Below are positions 16,509 through 25,398 of a stretch of DNA of 64,000 nt, one piece after another; within the stretch, counting starts at the first letter, position 1; each line of letters starts with the position of its first letter. The notes beneath the pieces are model-generated. The model was not told the DNA's origin, did not search any database, and was given only the letters and a program-made list of their open reading frames with translations. The DNA lies in contig CALVIX010000004.1 of the NCBI GenBank assembly GCA_944331895.1, positions 1 through 64,000 of the forward strand. Direction: 5' to 3'. Both the position numbers and the translations under genes were made by a program. Origin of the DNA: an uncultured Bacilli bacterium (GTDB lineage: Bacteria > Bacillota_I > Bacilli_A > RF39 > UBA660).

Positions 16509-17279
16509 TTATTTTTCTTCTTCGTCATTGATATATGGCATCAACACATTTGTCACTTTGATATATCCAAGTGCAGTTAGGTGGAGTCCGTCTTCTGCAT
16601 AGGAACGTTTTAACTCTTTATTCTCGTCGAGCAAAGTAGAATATGTATCGATGTAGGTTACTTTTTCCTCTTTACAAAGTTCTTTTAATTTTTTATTTAT
16701 TTTTGAAATGCGTTTATTTGTCTTGTGATCTTCTAAAACATCTGCTTCTTTTTGCATCGTTTCGTTGATCGGATAGATAGACTGTACATATATTTTAGCA
16801 TATGGTCTGTTTTCTTTAATTCGAATGATAATTTTTTTAATATTACCTAAGATTTTCTCATCACTTCTATTATTTGTTAGATCATTTGTACCGATGAGTA
16901 AGATAACTTTTGAAGGATTATATCGATATACGCGCTCATACATGTTATCTAAGATATCTGTCGTTTGATTTCCGTTCACACCACTATTTACGACGTGAGT
17001 ATCTTCGTAAAACTCATCCAATGGGTATTGATATGTAATAGAATCTCCGAGAAATACGACATTATCGCTGATCATTTCTTTTGTTATCAACAAGTTTTGA
17101 ATATCGCTAATATGAAATCTAGGTTCCTGTGTTGTGAGAACAATATCACAAGTTAATAAGACACCTAAAACAATAGCTGTCCATTTCCAGTTGATATGGA
17201 TTTTTTTTAACGCTGAAAATTTATCGTGTAAATAAGCTCTTTTTTGTTTAGTATGGTTTTTCTTCGATTTTTCTGACAT
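16509..17279 (-). CDS. Membrane-anchored SGNH/GDSL hydrolase
   Basis: SGNH enzymes are serine esterases or lipases, often deacetylating cell-surface glycans or lipids. This 256-residue protein has a charged cytoplasmic N terminus, one membrane segment near residues 32-50 (WTAIVLGVLLTCDIVLT), and then the extracellular catalytic domain. Conserved blocks are visible: GDSI (block I with the Ser nucleophile), SGVNGNQT (block II Gly), IGTNDLT (block III Asn) and DGLHLT (block V Asp/His). All catalytic residues are present. AGGAGG precedes the ATG, and TGC-TATAAT upstream gives an extended -10. It is divergent from the sulfotransferase gene and separated by about 150 bases. The substrate cannot be named. 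Confidence 0.88.
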   Translation of the reverse strand: MSEKSKKNHTKQKRAYLHDKFSALKKIHINWKWTAIVLGVLLTCDIVLTTQEPRFHISDIQNLLITKEMISDNVVFLGDSITYQYPLDEFYEDTHVVNSGVNGNQTTDILDNMYERVYRYNPSKVILLIGTNDLTNNRSDEKILGNIKKIIIRIKENRPYAKIYVQSIYPINETMQKEADVLEDHKTNKRISKINKKLKELCKEEKVTYIDTYSTLLDENKELKRSYAEDGLHLTALGYIKVTNVLMPYINDEEEK

Positions 17280-17431
17280 AGTATCCTCCTAAATAATGAC
17301 TTCTATTATAGCATAAATTGACAAAAATAACAGTCGTTTGTTTTATTTTGCTCGATTTTTCTATATTATTTCACACTCTATCATTTAATTTTCACAAAAT
17401 TGTACTATAATATAAAATGATGGGAGGAACT

Positions 17432-19102
17432 ATGAATAAATTAAAAGAACATTATAGAGTAATTACATTATTGTGTGTAGGGGTGTTGATATTAGGATTA
17501 CTTATCTGGTATTTCTTTTTCGTAGATCATTCAGATGAAGAATGGTGGATGCAGAATCATATTGCATTGCAGGAAAATCAAGAGTTAGGTGCATCCATTT
17601 ATACGGTAACGAAAGACGATAAAATATCAGAGGAAAATTTGACATATCAAGATATTGTGGAAAGTATGATTGCAGAACAAACATATACCACAACTTATAC
17701 AATGGAAAGACCATTTATCATATATAATCCTTATGGTACAAATTTAAATGCAGTCAACGTATATTTAAATCATGAAGATGGAACAACGTTATCTTATTCT
17801 ATATCAGTGGATGATGAGGATATCCCCGATTACACGCAAACATTATATGAAGCACAAGACGGAGGATATCAATTAGTTGGACTTGTTGCTGGATATGAAA
17901 ACACTGTAACACTACAAGAAAAAGACAGTGAAGGTAAGGTAGTAAATGAATTTGTCTTTACGATCACATTACCAGAAAGAAAAAACAGTCAGAATAAGCT
18001 AGAAGTGATCGATGGAGATAGTATTGAGTCTCTTAGCAATGGATTATTTGCGGTATTAGGAAATGCAGAAAATTATAAAGCCAATACTTATCTATATGAT
18101 AATAATGGAATCTTACGTGGAGAAATTCCAAACGATGGATATCGAACAGATCGATTTATGATCATCGATGATTATTTAGTATATAATGATAGTAAAGATT
18201 CTATTGTATTTGTAAATCATCTTGGTAAGATCGATCGCAGATATGAAGTAGAAGGATATAAATTCCATCACGATTATGAATACGATGAAGAAAATAATCG
18301 ATTCCTTGCTCTCGTAAATAAGAGTGGAGAGAAGACAATGGAAGATTATATTATCACGATTGATGTAGAAACAGGGGAAGTTGAGGAATTGATCAACATG
18401 GCAGATCTACTTCCTGAAATGAAGGAAAAAGCAGTGATGCCAACGGATAATTCTTATACAGGAGATCGATTAGACTGGGTGCATTTAAATAGCATTGATA
18501 TGGATGAAGATGGAGATGTTATCGTAAGTTCAAGAGAGCTTAGTACAGTAATTAAAATTAAAGATATTGATACAAAACCTACAATCGACTACATGATTGG
18601 AGATCAATCCGTATGGAAAGATACATCATATGCTGATTTAGTACTTGAAAAAATCGGAGAGGGTATTCCTAATGCTGGTCAGCACACTGCAACAATTGTA
18701 ACTGATGAAAAATTAGAAGATGGACAGTATTATTTGATTTTATTTAACAATAATACAAACTTCACTTATACAAGACCAGATTTTGATTGGTCAAGCTATC
18801 CAGATAGTGCTGGATATATGGGTGGAGAAAATTCTTATTATCAGAGTTATTTGATTGATGAAAATGCTAAGACATACGAACTTGTAGATTCTATTGATTT
18901 ACCATATTCAAGTATTGTAAGTAGCGTTCAAAATTACAATGGTCACGTGATTACAATGGCAGGAATGGCACAGACAATATCAGAATATGATGAAGATGGA
19001 ACACTAATAAAATCCTATAAATTTGATGAAAGCAAAAATGCATATCGTACATTCAAGTACGGATTTGAAGATTTCTGGTTTGCTGAATCAGACGAAGACT
19101 AG
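17432..19102 (+). CDS. ASST-type arylsulfate sulfotransferase, membrane-anchored
   Basis: ASST enzymes move a sulfuryl group from one phenolic sulfate to another phenol without PAPS, using a histidine intermediate. This 556-residue protein has an N-terminal anchor (residues 9-31) and an extracellular part: an Ig-like N domain, then a beta-propeller. Candidate active-site histidines occur in the family spacing: H279/H280 (FHHDYEYD), H351 (WVHLNSI) and H418 (GQHTATIV); MIGDQSVWKD is also a family-like block. The chosen ATG at 17432 has GGGAGG six bases before it, so the ATG-ATG at 17417 is upstream of the true start. A TATAAT lies near 17407. Its location at the cell surface and substrate are inferred. 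Confidence 0.8.
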   Translation: MNKLKEHYRVITLLCVGVLILGLLIWYFFFVDHSDEEWWMQNHIALQENQELGASIYTVTKDDKISEENLTYQDIVESMIAEQTYTTTYTMERPFIIYNPYGTNLNAVNVYLNHEDGTTLSYSISVDDEDIPDYTQTLYEAQDGGYQLVGLVAGYENTVTLQEKDSEGKVVNEFVFTITLPERKNSQNKLEVIDGDSIESLSNGLFAVLGNAENYKANTYLYDNNGILRGEIPNDGYRTDRFMIIDDYLVYNDSKDSIVFVNHLGKIDRRYEVEGYKFHHDYEYDEENNRFLALVNKSGEKTMEDYIITIDVETGEVEELINMADLLPEMKEKAVMPTDNSYTGDRLDWVHLNSIDMDEDGDVIVSSRELSTVIKIKDIDTKPTIDYMIGDQSVWKDTSYADLVLEKIGEGIPNAGQHTATIVTDEKLEDGQYYLILFNNNTNFTYTRPDFDWSSYPDSAGYMGGENSYYQSYLIDENAKTYELVDSIDLPYSSIVSSVQNYNGHVITMAGMAQTISEYDEDGTLIKSYKFDESKNAYRTFKYGFEDFWFAESDED

Positions 19103-19120
19103 ACATAAATTGACATGATT

Positions 19121-19149
19121 TTGCAAAAATGTGACTTTTATGATATAAT
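19121..19149 (+). promoter_or_regulatory. Promoter of the HTH gene
   Basis: TTGCAA at 19121-19126, a 17-base spacer and TATAAT at 19144-19149. The SD GGTGATG and ATG at 19166 follow. Confidence 0.82.
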
Positions 19150-19165
19150 TAAGCTAGGTGATGCT

Positions 19166-19501
19166 ATGAAATACGATAAGAAATTAGCTATGAAGTTAAT
19201 TCAAGATAAGCTAGATCATCACAGTTTTCTACAGTATAAAGAAATCGCAGAAATTACAGGATATCATCCGAAATACATTTTGAAATTAAAAAAAGAGATG
19301 TTAGAAGGTATCGCTTCATCAACGCATGGAAACAAGCATAGAAAACCTAAAAATGCGCTTTCTGAAGAAGAAGAACAGAAAATTATATCATTATATAAAA
19401 AGTCACATGTCAGCATACGAAAATTTTGTAAATTCTATGGAAGACGTAGTTATTCATGTGTGTATCAAGTATTAAAGAGAAATGGAATGATAAAGGAGTA
19501 A
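19166..19501 (+). CDS. Small HTH protein resembling a transposase DNA-binding domain
   Basis: This 111-residue protein contains two helix-turn-helix-like units: one near residues 20-45 (YKEIAEITGYHPKYILKLK) and one near 65-105 (EEEEQKIISLYKKSHVSIRKFCKFYG). The arrangement resembles the N-terminal DNA-binding part of IS481/ISNCY-type transposases, but no DDE catalytic domain follows: the stop is followed at once by a strong terminator. It may be a domesticated transposase fragment or a regulator. It has its own good promoter and SD, so it is probably expressed. No partner gene or inverted repeats were seen. Confidence 0.65.
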   Translation: MKYDKKLAMKLIQDKLDHHSFLQYKEIAEITGYHPKYILKLKKEMLEGIASSTHGNKHRKPKNALSEEEEQKIISLYKKSHVSIRKFCKFYGRRSYSCVYQVLKRNGMIKE

Positions 19502-19528
19502 ATAAACGCTCCTTTATTTTTTTTATAA
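19493..19528 (+). terminator. Terminator after the HTH gene
   Basis: AAAGGAG (19493-19499) pairs with CTCCTTT (19510-19516), followed by a long T-run. The stem overlaps the stop codon region. Confidence 0.85.
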
Positions 19529-19637
19529 TAAAAGGTAACATTTTATAAAAATAGTAAATCATATGTCAAAATAAGTGGATAAAAAAATCTGTTATATCTT
19601 TTTTGGTTATCATAAAGTAAATCAGGAGGGAAATGTG

Positions 19638-22283
19638 ATGAAAAAGATTGAAACAGATATAGCATCAGGACTGAATGATCAACAAATTAGCGATAGCTGG
19701 AAAAAATATGGAAACAATCATATTACTTCTAAAGAACAAGATGGATTTTTAAAGTTATTATTAGAGTCATTAGGAGATCCTATTATCAAGATTTTACTAA
19801 TTGCACTTGGAATCAAAACCGTTTTCTTAATTCAAAGTTTCGATTGGTTTGAAACAGTCGGAATTGTAATTGCAATCTTTTTAGCTTCTTTTATTTCTAG
19901 TATATCGGAATACGGGAGTGAAAAAGCTTTTGCCAGGTTGCAAGCTGAATCTGCTAGATTAAAATGCAAAGTAAAACGAAATGGACAAGTATCTGAAATC
20001 GAAGTAGAAGATGTTGTTGTTGGAGATATTATTTTGTTAGAAGCCGGAGATAAAGTCCCTGCTGATGGAATTTTGGTACGTGGGAACTTAACCGTAGATG
20101 AATCATCGTTTAATGGAGAAGCGGCAGGAGTAGAAAAAAATGTATGTAAAAATTGGAACGTTCCGGGAAAAGATAGTTATGTATATCGAGGAACAGTAGT
20201 ATATTCTGGTAATGCTGAAGTTTGTGTTACTGAAGTCGGGGATCAAACTTATTATGGCCAATTAGCACAAGAGATTCAGGAAAAACAACCAGAAAGTCCA
20301 TTGAAAATTAGATTGAGAGGACTAGCCACAGTAATTAGTAGAATTGGATATATTGGCGCTATACTAGTCAGTGTATCATATCTATTTTCAGTTGTTGTCA
20401 TTGACCAACAATTTCAACTTTCAAAGATTGTCGCTTTCGTAACAGATTTTCCGGTAATGGCCGGACATATACTATATGCTTTAACATTAAGTGTAACTAT
20501 TATTGTCGTGGCTGTACCGGAAGGACTTCCTATGATGATTACACTGGTACTTTCTTCTAACATGAAAAGGATGTTAAAAAATAATGTGTTAGTCAGAAGA
20601 TTGGTAGGAATTGAGACGGCGGGAAGTATAAATATTTTATTTACAGATAAGACAGGGACTTTAACGAAGGGGAAGCTAGAAGTTGTTTCTTTCATGAGTG
20701 GGAACTTAAAATCATATCATAGTGAATATGAACTTTCTAAAGTAGGAAACTTATATCATATAGTAAGAGACTCCTTTTTATATAATAATGCTAGTAGGTA
20801 TGATACATCTCATCATGCAATCGGTGGAAATATTACAGATCGTGCACTGTTAGAATTTATTCAATCTGATTTAGGATATCAAAAGAAAGAAATTTCACAT
20901 ATCCCATTTGATAGTAAAAACAAATATGCAATTACGACGGTTTCAGATAAAGGTAAGAGATTAAATTTAATCAAAGGTGCTCCTGAAAAAATTCTTCCAT
21001 ACTGTACAAAATATTATGATGAGAATGGGAGTATTCGCACGATTTTGTCTAGGATAGAAATGAATCGAAAGATTTCATCTATGACGCAAAATGGTATTCG
21101 TGTAATTGCATTTGCAACGAGTGATAAAGTAGTAAATGTTACTGCTTTTCGCGATTTAACACTGGTAGGATTTGCATTTATTAAAGACGAGATTCGTAGT
21201 GAAGCCATTACAGGAGTAAAACTAGTACACGAAGCACATATTCAGACGGTTATGATTACTGGAGATAATAAAGATACTGCGATGGCAATCGCAAAAGAAG
21301 CAGGGATATATCAAAATACAGATGACGTCGTATTGACGAGTGATGAATTAAAACAAAAAAGTGATGAAGAGCTGAAGAGGATCCTTCCACATTTAAGAGT
21401 TGTAGCGAGATCACTACCTAGTGATAAAAGTAGGTTGATTCGTATTTCGCAAGAATGTGAATTAGTTGTAGGTATGACGGGTGATGGAGTTAATGATGCG
21501 CCAGCTTTGAAACGAGCGGATGTAGGGTTCGCGATGGGAAGTGGAACAGAGGTTTCAAAAGAAGCAAGCGATATCGTTATTTTAGATGATAATTTCTTAT
21601 CGATTGTGAAAGCTATTCTATTCGGCAGAACAATTTTCAAAAGTATTCGAAAATTTATAATATTCCAATTAACGGTAAATGTATGTGCCATTACACTTTC
21701 CATTATAGGACCATTTATTGGCGTCGATACACCTGTTACGGTGATTCAAATGTTATGGATCAATATGGTTATGGATACGTTAGCAGGTCTTGCATTTGCA
21801 TTTGAACCACCACTGGTAGAATATATGAAAGAAAAACCAAAGAAAAAAGATGAACCAATTATGAATCGTTATATGAAAGATGAAATATTATTTACGGGAA
21901 TATATTCATCTATCTTATGCATTCTGTTTTTAAAAACGCCTTGGATTCAACATTTTTTTAGGACAGGAGAAAATTATAAATATTTGATGACTGCGTTCTT
22001 CGGACTATTTATATTTATGGGGATTTTTAATTGTTTTAATGCGCGAACACACAGGTTAAATTTATTTGCTCATTTGTTAAAGAATAGAGTATTTATCGCT
22101 ATCATTGTATTTATTATCATTGTTCAAATTATTATGATTTATTTTGGTGGTAATTTATTTCGCACAAGTGGATTAACTATAAAAGAATTTATTACGATGT
22201 TGATCTTTGCTTCAACTGTGGTTCCAGTAGATTGGTGTAGAAAGCTTTATCTACGAAAAAAAGGAATGATTGGAGGAGTATAA
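19638..22283 (+). CDS. P-type (P2, Ca2+-type) cation-transporting ATPase
   Basis: P2-type ATPases pump Ca2+ or similar cations across the membrane using ATP. The 881-residue protein shows the full plan: N-terminal actuator region, TM1-2, the SGE-like loop (ESSFNGEAAGVEK), the TM4 PEGLP motif, the phosphorylated D337 in DKTGTLTKG, the nucleotide-binding KGAPE, MITGDN, the hinge GDGVNDAPALKRADVGFAMG, and C-terminal TM segments with an NMVMDT ligand-type segment. I start at the ATG at 19638 with AGGAGGG seven bases upstream; the longer reading from the GTG at 19575 has no SD. PEGLP and NMVMDT favour Ca2+ (PMCA/SERCA-like), but Mn2+ or another cation cannot be excluded. It appears monocistronic. 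Confidence 0.93.
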   Translation: MKKIETDIASGLNDQQISDSWKKYGNNHITSKEQDGFLKLLLESLGDPIIKILLIALGIKTVFLIQSFDWFETVGIVIAIFLASFISSISEYGSEKAFARLQAESARLKCKVKRNGQVSEIEVEDVVVGDIILLEAGDKVPADGILVRGNLTVDESSFNGEAAGVEKNVCKNWNVPGKDSYVYRGTVVYSGNAEVCVTEVGDQTYYGQLAQEIQEKQPESPLKIRLRGLATVISRIGYIGAILVSVSYLFSVVVIDQQFQLSKIVAFVTDFPVMAGHILYALTLSVTIIVVAVPEGLPMMITLVLSSNMKRMLKNNVLVRRLVGIETAGSINILFTDKTGTLTKGKLEVVSFMSGNLKSYHSEYELSKVGNLYHIVRDSFLYNNASRYDTSHHAIGGNITDRALLEFIQSDLGYQKKEISHIPFDSKNKYAITTVSDKGKRLNLIKGAPEKILPYCTKYYDENGSIRTILSRIEMNRKISSMTQNGIRVIAFATSDKVVNVTAFRDLTLVGFAFIKDEIRSEAITGVKLVHEAHIQTVMITGDNKDTAMAIAKEAGIYQNTDDVVLTSDELKQKSDEELKRILPHLRVVARSLPSDKSRLIRISQECELVVGMTGDGVNDAPALKRADVGFAMGSGTEVSKEASDIVILDDNFLSIVKAILFGRTIFKSIRKFIIFQLTVNVCAITLSIIGPFIGVDTPVTVIQMLWINMVMDTLAGLAFAFEPPLVEYMKEKPKKKDEPIMNRYMKDEILFTGIYSSILCILFLKTPWIQHFFRTGENYKYLMTAFFGLFIFMGIFNCFNARTHRLNLFAHLLKNRVFIAIIVFIIIVQIIMIYFGGNLFRTSGLTIKEFITMLIFASTVVPVDWCRKLYLRKKGMIGGV

Positions 22284-22317
22284 TTTATGCAAACTTCTTT
22301 CTATTTGCGTCGAATTA

Positions 22318-22326
22318 TGTTATACT
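22318..22326 (+). promoter_or_regulatory. Extended -10 promoter before the attenuator-like leader
   Basis: TGT-TATACT gives an extended -10 whose transcript would begin near 22333, just before the hairpin at 22340. Confidence 0.6.
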
Positions 22327-22339
22327 ATTTGTAAATAAA

Positions 22340-22374
22340 GGGCTCGTACAGACTTTAGTGTACGACCCTTTTTT
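22340..22374 (+). terminator. Terminator hairpin in the leader of the 22396 gene
   Basis: GGG-C-TCGTACA pairs with TGTACGA-CCC (10 bp, one bulge) and is followed by TTTTTT. It lies after a -10 element and before the SD/ATG of the next gene, so it could end a roughly 40-base RNA or act as an attenuator. It may also simply be the distal terminator of the ATPase gene. Confidence 0.8.
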
Positions 22375-22395
22375 GTATCACGGTTGGAGGTTTAT

Positions 22396-23748
22396 ATGAA
22401 AAAAAATTTTACGTGGAAAACAGTATATGACATATGGATGGAATATGTTTCTAAATTACAGATTGATCTAGAAATCAACATAATGAATGTAGAAGTTGAA
22501 ATTGATAGAAAAGGTGTCGAAATTGATTGGATTTCAAAAGATGACTATGTTGAAATTCAAAAATCAAAAAATACGGAAAGTTTAACCTGTAATAAGAAAG
22601 CAACAGGAATTCAGCAAACAATTGAATGTATGAAAAAAGCTCAAAGTAATTTTGAACATTTATCTTTTCTCTGGATTAGAGCCTTTTTACATGAGGTAAA
22701 GCGAAAAAAAGAAAACCAAACTGACGAAGAAACTCAGTTGATTCAAAGATTAGATAGAATTATGAAACAACAACAGGAGAAATTTAAAATCCCAGAATAT
22801 CAGGTGAGAACAGATGCTGTTTTACCTGGGTATTTGTTTTCACAAGTATTAGTAAATGAAGTACATATTGTGAAAATTGAAAACTTTATAGAAATGTGTG
22901 CATTAAATACTTTATATATTCAAAATCAATATTATTTTGTACGATATAGAAAACAATCGGAAATAAGTGAGCAGGAAAAAGAATTATACCATTATATTGC
23001 AGAATACTGGTACAAACATGGAAAATTAGAACATACAAGTGTTACGTATGAGGATGCAACAGAACGTTGTTGGTGCTGTGGAATGAATAAAAAATTATAT
23101 CCAACCTATATTCTTCCTAAAGAACTGAAAGGTAAATATAAACCAGATAATTTGATATTATTATGTGGAACGTGTAAACGAAGTGCCCCACAAGTGTATA
23201 ATCCGTATTCTATGTGGCAATGGTTACAAGGCCACAAGATAAGATTTTTTGATCATTATCGAATCGAAGAAGCAGCAAAGGAATACGAACTGATATATCA
23301 ACGAGATATCAACACCGATTTTCAACGCGTATTTCAACTGTATAATGATCCGCTTCGCTTTGATTATGACTATAAAAAACTTTTTTCACGAAAAAAGCGT
23401 AAGTTAATTAGCGTAGGTATCTTAGAATTGAGTCCTTCTACTTGGGCAGTGTTACAATATGAAACAATGTATGAGCTGATGCAAAAAATGAATCTTACCC
23501 ATCCACCTTTTAAAGGAACTATCCAATATAATGATTTTAAAGGAGAATACTATATCGAATTACCAAAATATATCTTAGATTATTATAATGGAAGAGAGAT
23601 ACATGCAAAATTAAAAGTTGAAAACAACGAATATCAAGGATCTGTATCCAATTTAAATGGACGTTATTATTTTAATTTTTATAGTGCAGAAACGCTAAAA
23701 ACCATTGGACATCCAATGGAAATGAATATTGAAGAAATATTTTATTAA
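22396..23748 (+). CDS. Degenerate HNH/zinc treble-clef protein of unknown function
   Basis: This 450-residue soluble protein has TTGGAGG in good position before the ATG. Its recognisable part is C225-W-C227-C228 with a second pair C257-x2-C260 (LLCGTCKRSAP), enclosing TYILPKEL and NLILLC. This is the layout of a zinc-binding HNH/treble-clef fold, but the catalytic DH/HH pair of active HNH nucleases is replaced by T-Y, so nuclease activity is unlikely by the usual mechanism. The N-terminal 200 residues are charged and helical; the C-terminal 120 are beta-rich. It is single-copy in the window, without an operon partner, and is transcribed from the leader described. I do not recognise a named family. 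Confidence 0.6.
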   Translation: MKKNFTWKTVYDIWMEYVSKLQIDLEINIMNVEVEIDRKGVEIDWISKDDYVEIQKSKNTESLTCNKKATGIQQTIECMKKAQSNFEHLSFLWIRAFLHEVKRKKENQTDEETQLIQRLDRIMKQQQEKFKIPEYQVRTDAVLPGYLFSQVLVNEVHIVKIENFIEMCALNTLYIQNQYYFVRYRKQSEISEQEKELYHYIAEYWYKHGKLEHTSVTYEDATERCWCCGMNKKLYPTYILPKELKGKYKPDNLILLCGTCKRSAPQVYNPYSMWQWLQGHKIRFFDHYRIEEAAKEYELIYQRDINTDFQRVFQLYNDPLRFDYDYKKLFSRKKRKLISVGILELSPSTWAVLQYETMYELMQKMNLTHPPFKGTIQYNDFKGEYYIELPKYILDYYNGREIHAKLKVENNEYQGSVSNLNGRYYFNFYSAETLKTIGHPMEMNIEEIFY

Positions 23749-23775
23749 AAAACCTACTAAACTGTAGTAGGTTTA
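23749..23775. terminator. Bidirectional terminator between the HNH-like gene and csp
   Basis: AACCTACTA (23751-23759) and TAGTAGGTT (23765-23773) form a 9-bp stem with flanking A- and T-runs. It contains the minus-strand csp stop codon. Confidence 0.82.
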
Positions 23776-23969
23776 ACTTCTTTTACATTTTTTGCTTGTA
23801 ATCCTTTTTCTGTTTCCACTAAATCAAATTCAACCATTTGTCCTTCTGACAAAGTTTTGTATCCTTCGATCATAATGGAACTGTAATGGACAAAAATATC
23901 GAGATTTTCTTTATATTCAATAAATCCAAATCCTTTTTTATTGTTGAACCATTTAACACGACCCACCAT
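23757..23969 (-). CDS. Cold-shock protein (Csp family)
   Basis: A 70-residue single-OB-fold RNA chaperone. The RNP1-type KGFGFIEY and RNP2-type IFVHYSSI motifs are intact. Cold-shock proteins bind single-stranded nucleic acid and melt mRNA structure. GGAGG precedes the ATG. Its leader contains a perfect palindrome at 23992-24008 about 20 bases from the SD. It is about three quarters similar to the second csp gene at 29992, so the two are paralogues. Confidence 0.95.
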   Translation of the reverse strand: MVGRVKWFNNKKGFGFIEYKENLDIFVHYSSIMIEGYKTLSEGQMVEFDLVETEKGLQAKNVKEVKPTTV

Positions 23970-23991
23970 ATATGAACCTCCTTGACTATAT

Positions 23992-24008
23992 AAACAACAA
24001 TGTTGTTT
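23992..24008. promoter_or_regulatory. Perfect 17-base palindrome in the csp leader
   Basis: AAACAACA-A-TGTTGTTT lies between a TATAAT-like -10 (minus strand) and the SD of csp. It could be a repressor operator or an RNA hairpin in the 5' UTR. Confidence 0.5.
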
Positions 24009-24212
24009 TCATATATATTATTATATAGGAAAAAAAGCGGAAAAAACGTATGTTAGTTTTAAATGTATAGATATGGTCTGTCTAAGCATAAATATGTTAC
24101 CCAGTCTATAAAAAAATATAATTTTGAACATAAAAAACATATTTTCATACATAAGTCGATATTTATTGAAACTTGTAGGATACAATTTCCGAGATAATTC
24201 GGGGGTAAGATT

Positions 24213-24818
24213 ATGCGAAGAAAAATAGTAACACTAATATTGAGGAAAATCGGAGAAGAATGTCCAGAATATACAGAAGAACAGATAGCAGTTGTGAAAT
24301 ACGGATTAGAGTCGATTTATATATTGATTACCAAAATGACTGTTTTAACTTTAGCGGCTTTGGTAATGGGAGTTGTAAAAGAATACTTAATATTTTTATC
24401 TTTTTTTGGAATTATTCGTTCTACAGCCTTTGGATTGCATGCTAACAAAAGTTGGGAATGCTATGTTTCATCTTTTTTATTGTTAGTGTTACCTCCATGG
24501 ATATGTTTACAATTTAAAATGAATGTTTGGATTCAACTTGTATTGGGAACGTTTGCTGTTGGTTATATATATAAATATGCACCATCTGATACAAAGAATA
24601 GGCCTATAATATCTCAAAAAAGGAGAATTGTTTATAAAACAATTTCAACATTGACTGCCTTGATATATGTAATTGTTTCTTTTTACACTCCACCGTTTTA
24701 TTCAAATTCGTTAATTGCAGTGTTATTGATCGAATGTTTAATGATATCACCAGAAATATATAGTGTTTTTCATTTACCATACGCGAATTATCGCCAGTAT
24801 TTAGAACATGTAAGTTGA
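24213..24818 (+). CDS. agrB: AgrB, AgrD-processing membrane peptidase
   Basis: AgrB is a membrane cysteine endopeptidase that cuts AgrD and forms the autoinducing thiolactone peptide. The 201-residue protein has the family length. The catalytic pair is visible as H76 and C83 in FGLHANKSWEC, the same seven-residue spacing as in Staphylococcus AgrB (H77/C84). Several membrane segments follow (about 35-65, 85-105, 108-125, 142-162, 168-185). The SD GGGGG precedes the ATG at 24213. agrD follows after 18 bases on the same transcript. The matching response regulator and kinase are 2.7 kb downstream, separated by an inserted or rearranged segment. Confidence 0.93.
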   Translation: MRRKIVTLILRKIGEECPEYTEEQIAVVKYGLESIYILITKMTVLTLAALVMGVVKEYLIFLSFFGIIRSTAFGLHANKSWECYVSSFLLLVLPPWICLQFKMNVWIQLVLGTFAVGYIYKYAPSDTKNRPIISQKRRIVYKTISTLTALIYVIVSFYTPPFYSNSLIAVLLIECLMISPEIYSVFHLPYANYRQYLEHVS

Positions 24819-24836
24819 AGTAAGGGGGGAGTAGAT

Positions 24837-24962
24837 GTGTTCAAAAAAGCGGCAGTGTGGTTAGCAGGAATTGCGACGATGGTAGCAGGATTAGGGAGTC
24901 AGGCTTGTATTTTCGGTGTTATTCTAGAAGAGGCAAAAACACCAAAATGTATGATTAAATAA
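24837..24962 (+). CDS. agrD: AgrD, autoinducing-peptide precursor
   Basis: This short gene starts with GTG behind AAGGGGGGAG and encodes 41 residues. It has the three parts of AgrD: an amphipathic N-terminal leader (MFKKAAVWLAGIATMVAG), a central peptide around QACIFGVI with the single core cysteine C24, and an acidic C-terminal recognition tail LEEAKTPKCMIK containing the typical E-E...P. The mature signal probably forms a thiolactone between C24 and the C-terminal residue of the core (likely I28 or I29), released by AgrB. An overlapping ATG at 24835 is in another frame and quickly stops. The exact cleavage points are inference. Confidence 0.9.
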   Translation: MFKKAAVWLAGIATMVAGLGSQACIFGVILEEAKTPKCMIK

Positions 24963-24968
24963 AAAAGG

Positions 24969-24995
24969 AGAATGATTTAAGCATTCTTCTTTTTG
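24969..24995 (+). terminator. Terminator of agrBD (same element as the agrC-type terminator, inverted)
   Basis: AGAATG pairs with CATTCT and is followed by TCTTTTT. The sequence is the inverted copy of the agrC terminator at 29714-29741. Confidence 0.7.
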
Positions 24996-25229
24996 TTATC
25001 AATAAGGCGAGAGACGATCACGGCCTGATGAAATCTATTCGCGTTGACTTTCTTCTGATTTTGTTTTGTGATCTGCGCAATAATTCCTAATCCGTATCCA
25101 TGTAATCCTTCTTTGCTTGTTACTCCAACTTCATCCATATTGTCTATTAACTTTCCATAATTGTTACTAACGTCTATGTGTAAATCTCCATGTTTACAAA
25201 ATAATTCTAATTTTATCTTTCTATCTTTT
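24977..25229 (-). pseudogene. Inverted 3' fragment of agrC (HATPase end)
   Basis: The minus strand encodes the last ~85 residues of an AgrC-like kinase without stops (from KDRKIKLELFCKHGDL to IDNKKKNA). It is nearly identical to 29460-29724 but lacks 15 bases there (codons for PKLQN) and carries a few substitutions. It has no start codon or N-terminal part, so it is a relic. At its 5' end it runs straight into the 96-base inverted repeat. Confidence 0.92.
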
Positions 25230-25314
25230 CATTTTTCATCTCTTATATGTATGAAACTTATTAAAACTCGTTTGAAATAGCTATTTATTTGTTTAATTTT
25301 TTTATCAGTTCACT
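25219..25314. repeat. Left copy of a 96-base inverted repeat
   Basis: The reverse complement of this segment matches 27412-27507 with about two mismatches. It joins the agrC relic at a shared AAAGATAGAAA. Confidence 0.93.
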
Positions 25315-25398
25315 CCTTAATTTATAAATTTCGTCTCTTTAAAACATTTTGTTTGTTTTACAGATCATTTTATGTTATAATATTATCGTCTTCAACAA

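Noticed and set aside
19166-19501. An active IS481-type insertion sequence
   Set aside because: Only the HTH part exists; no DDE domain, no terminal inverted repeats, and a terminator follows the stop directly.
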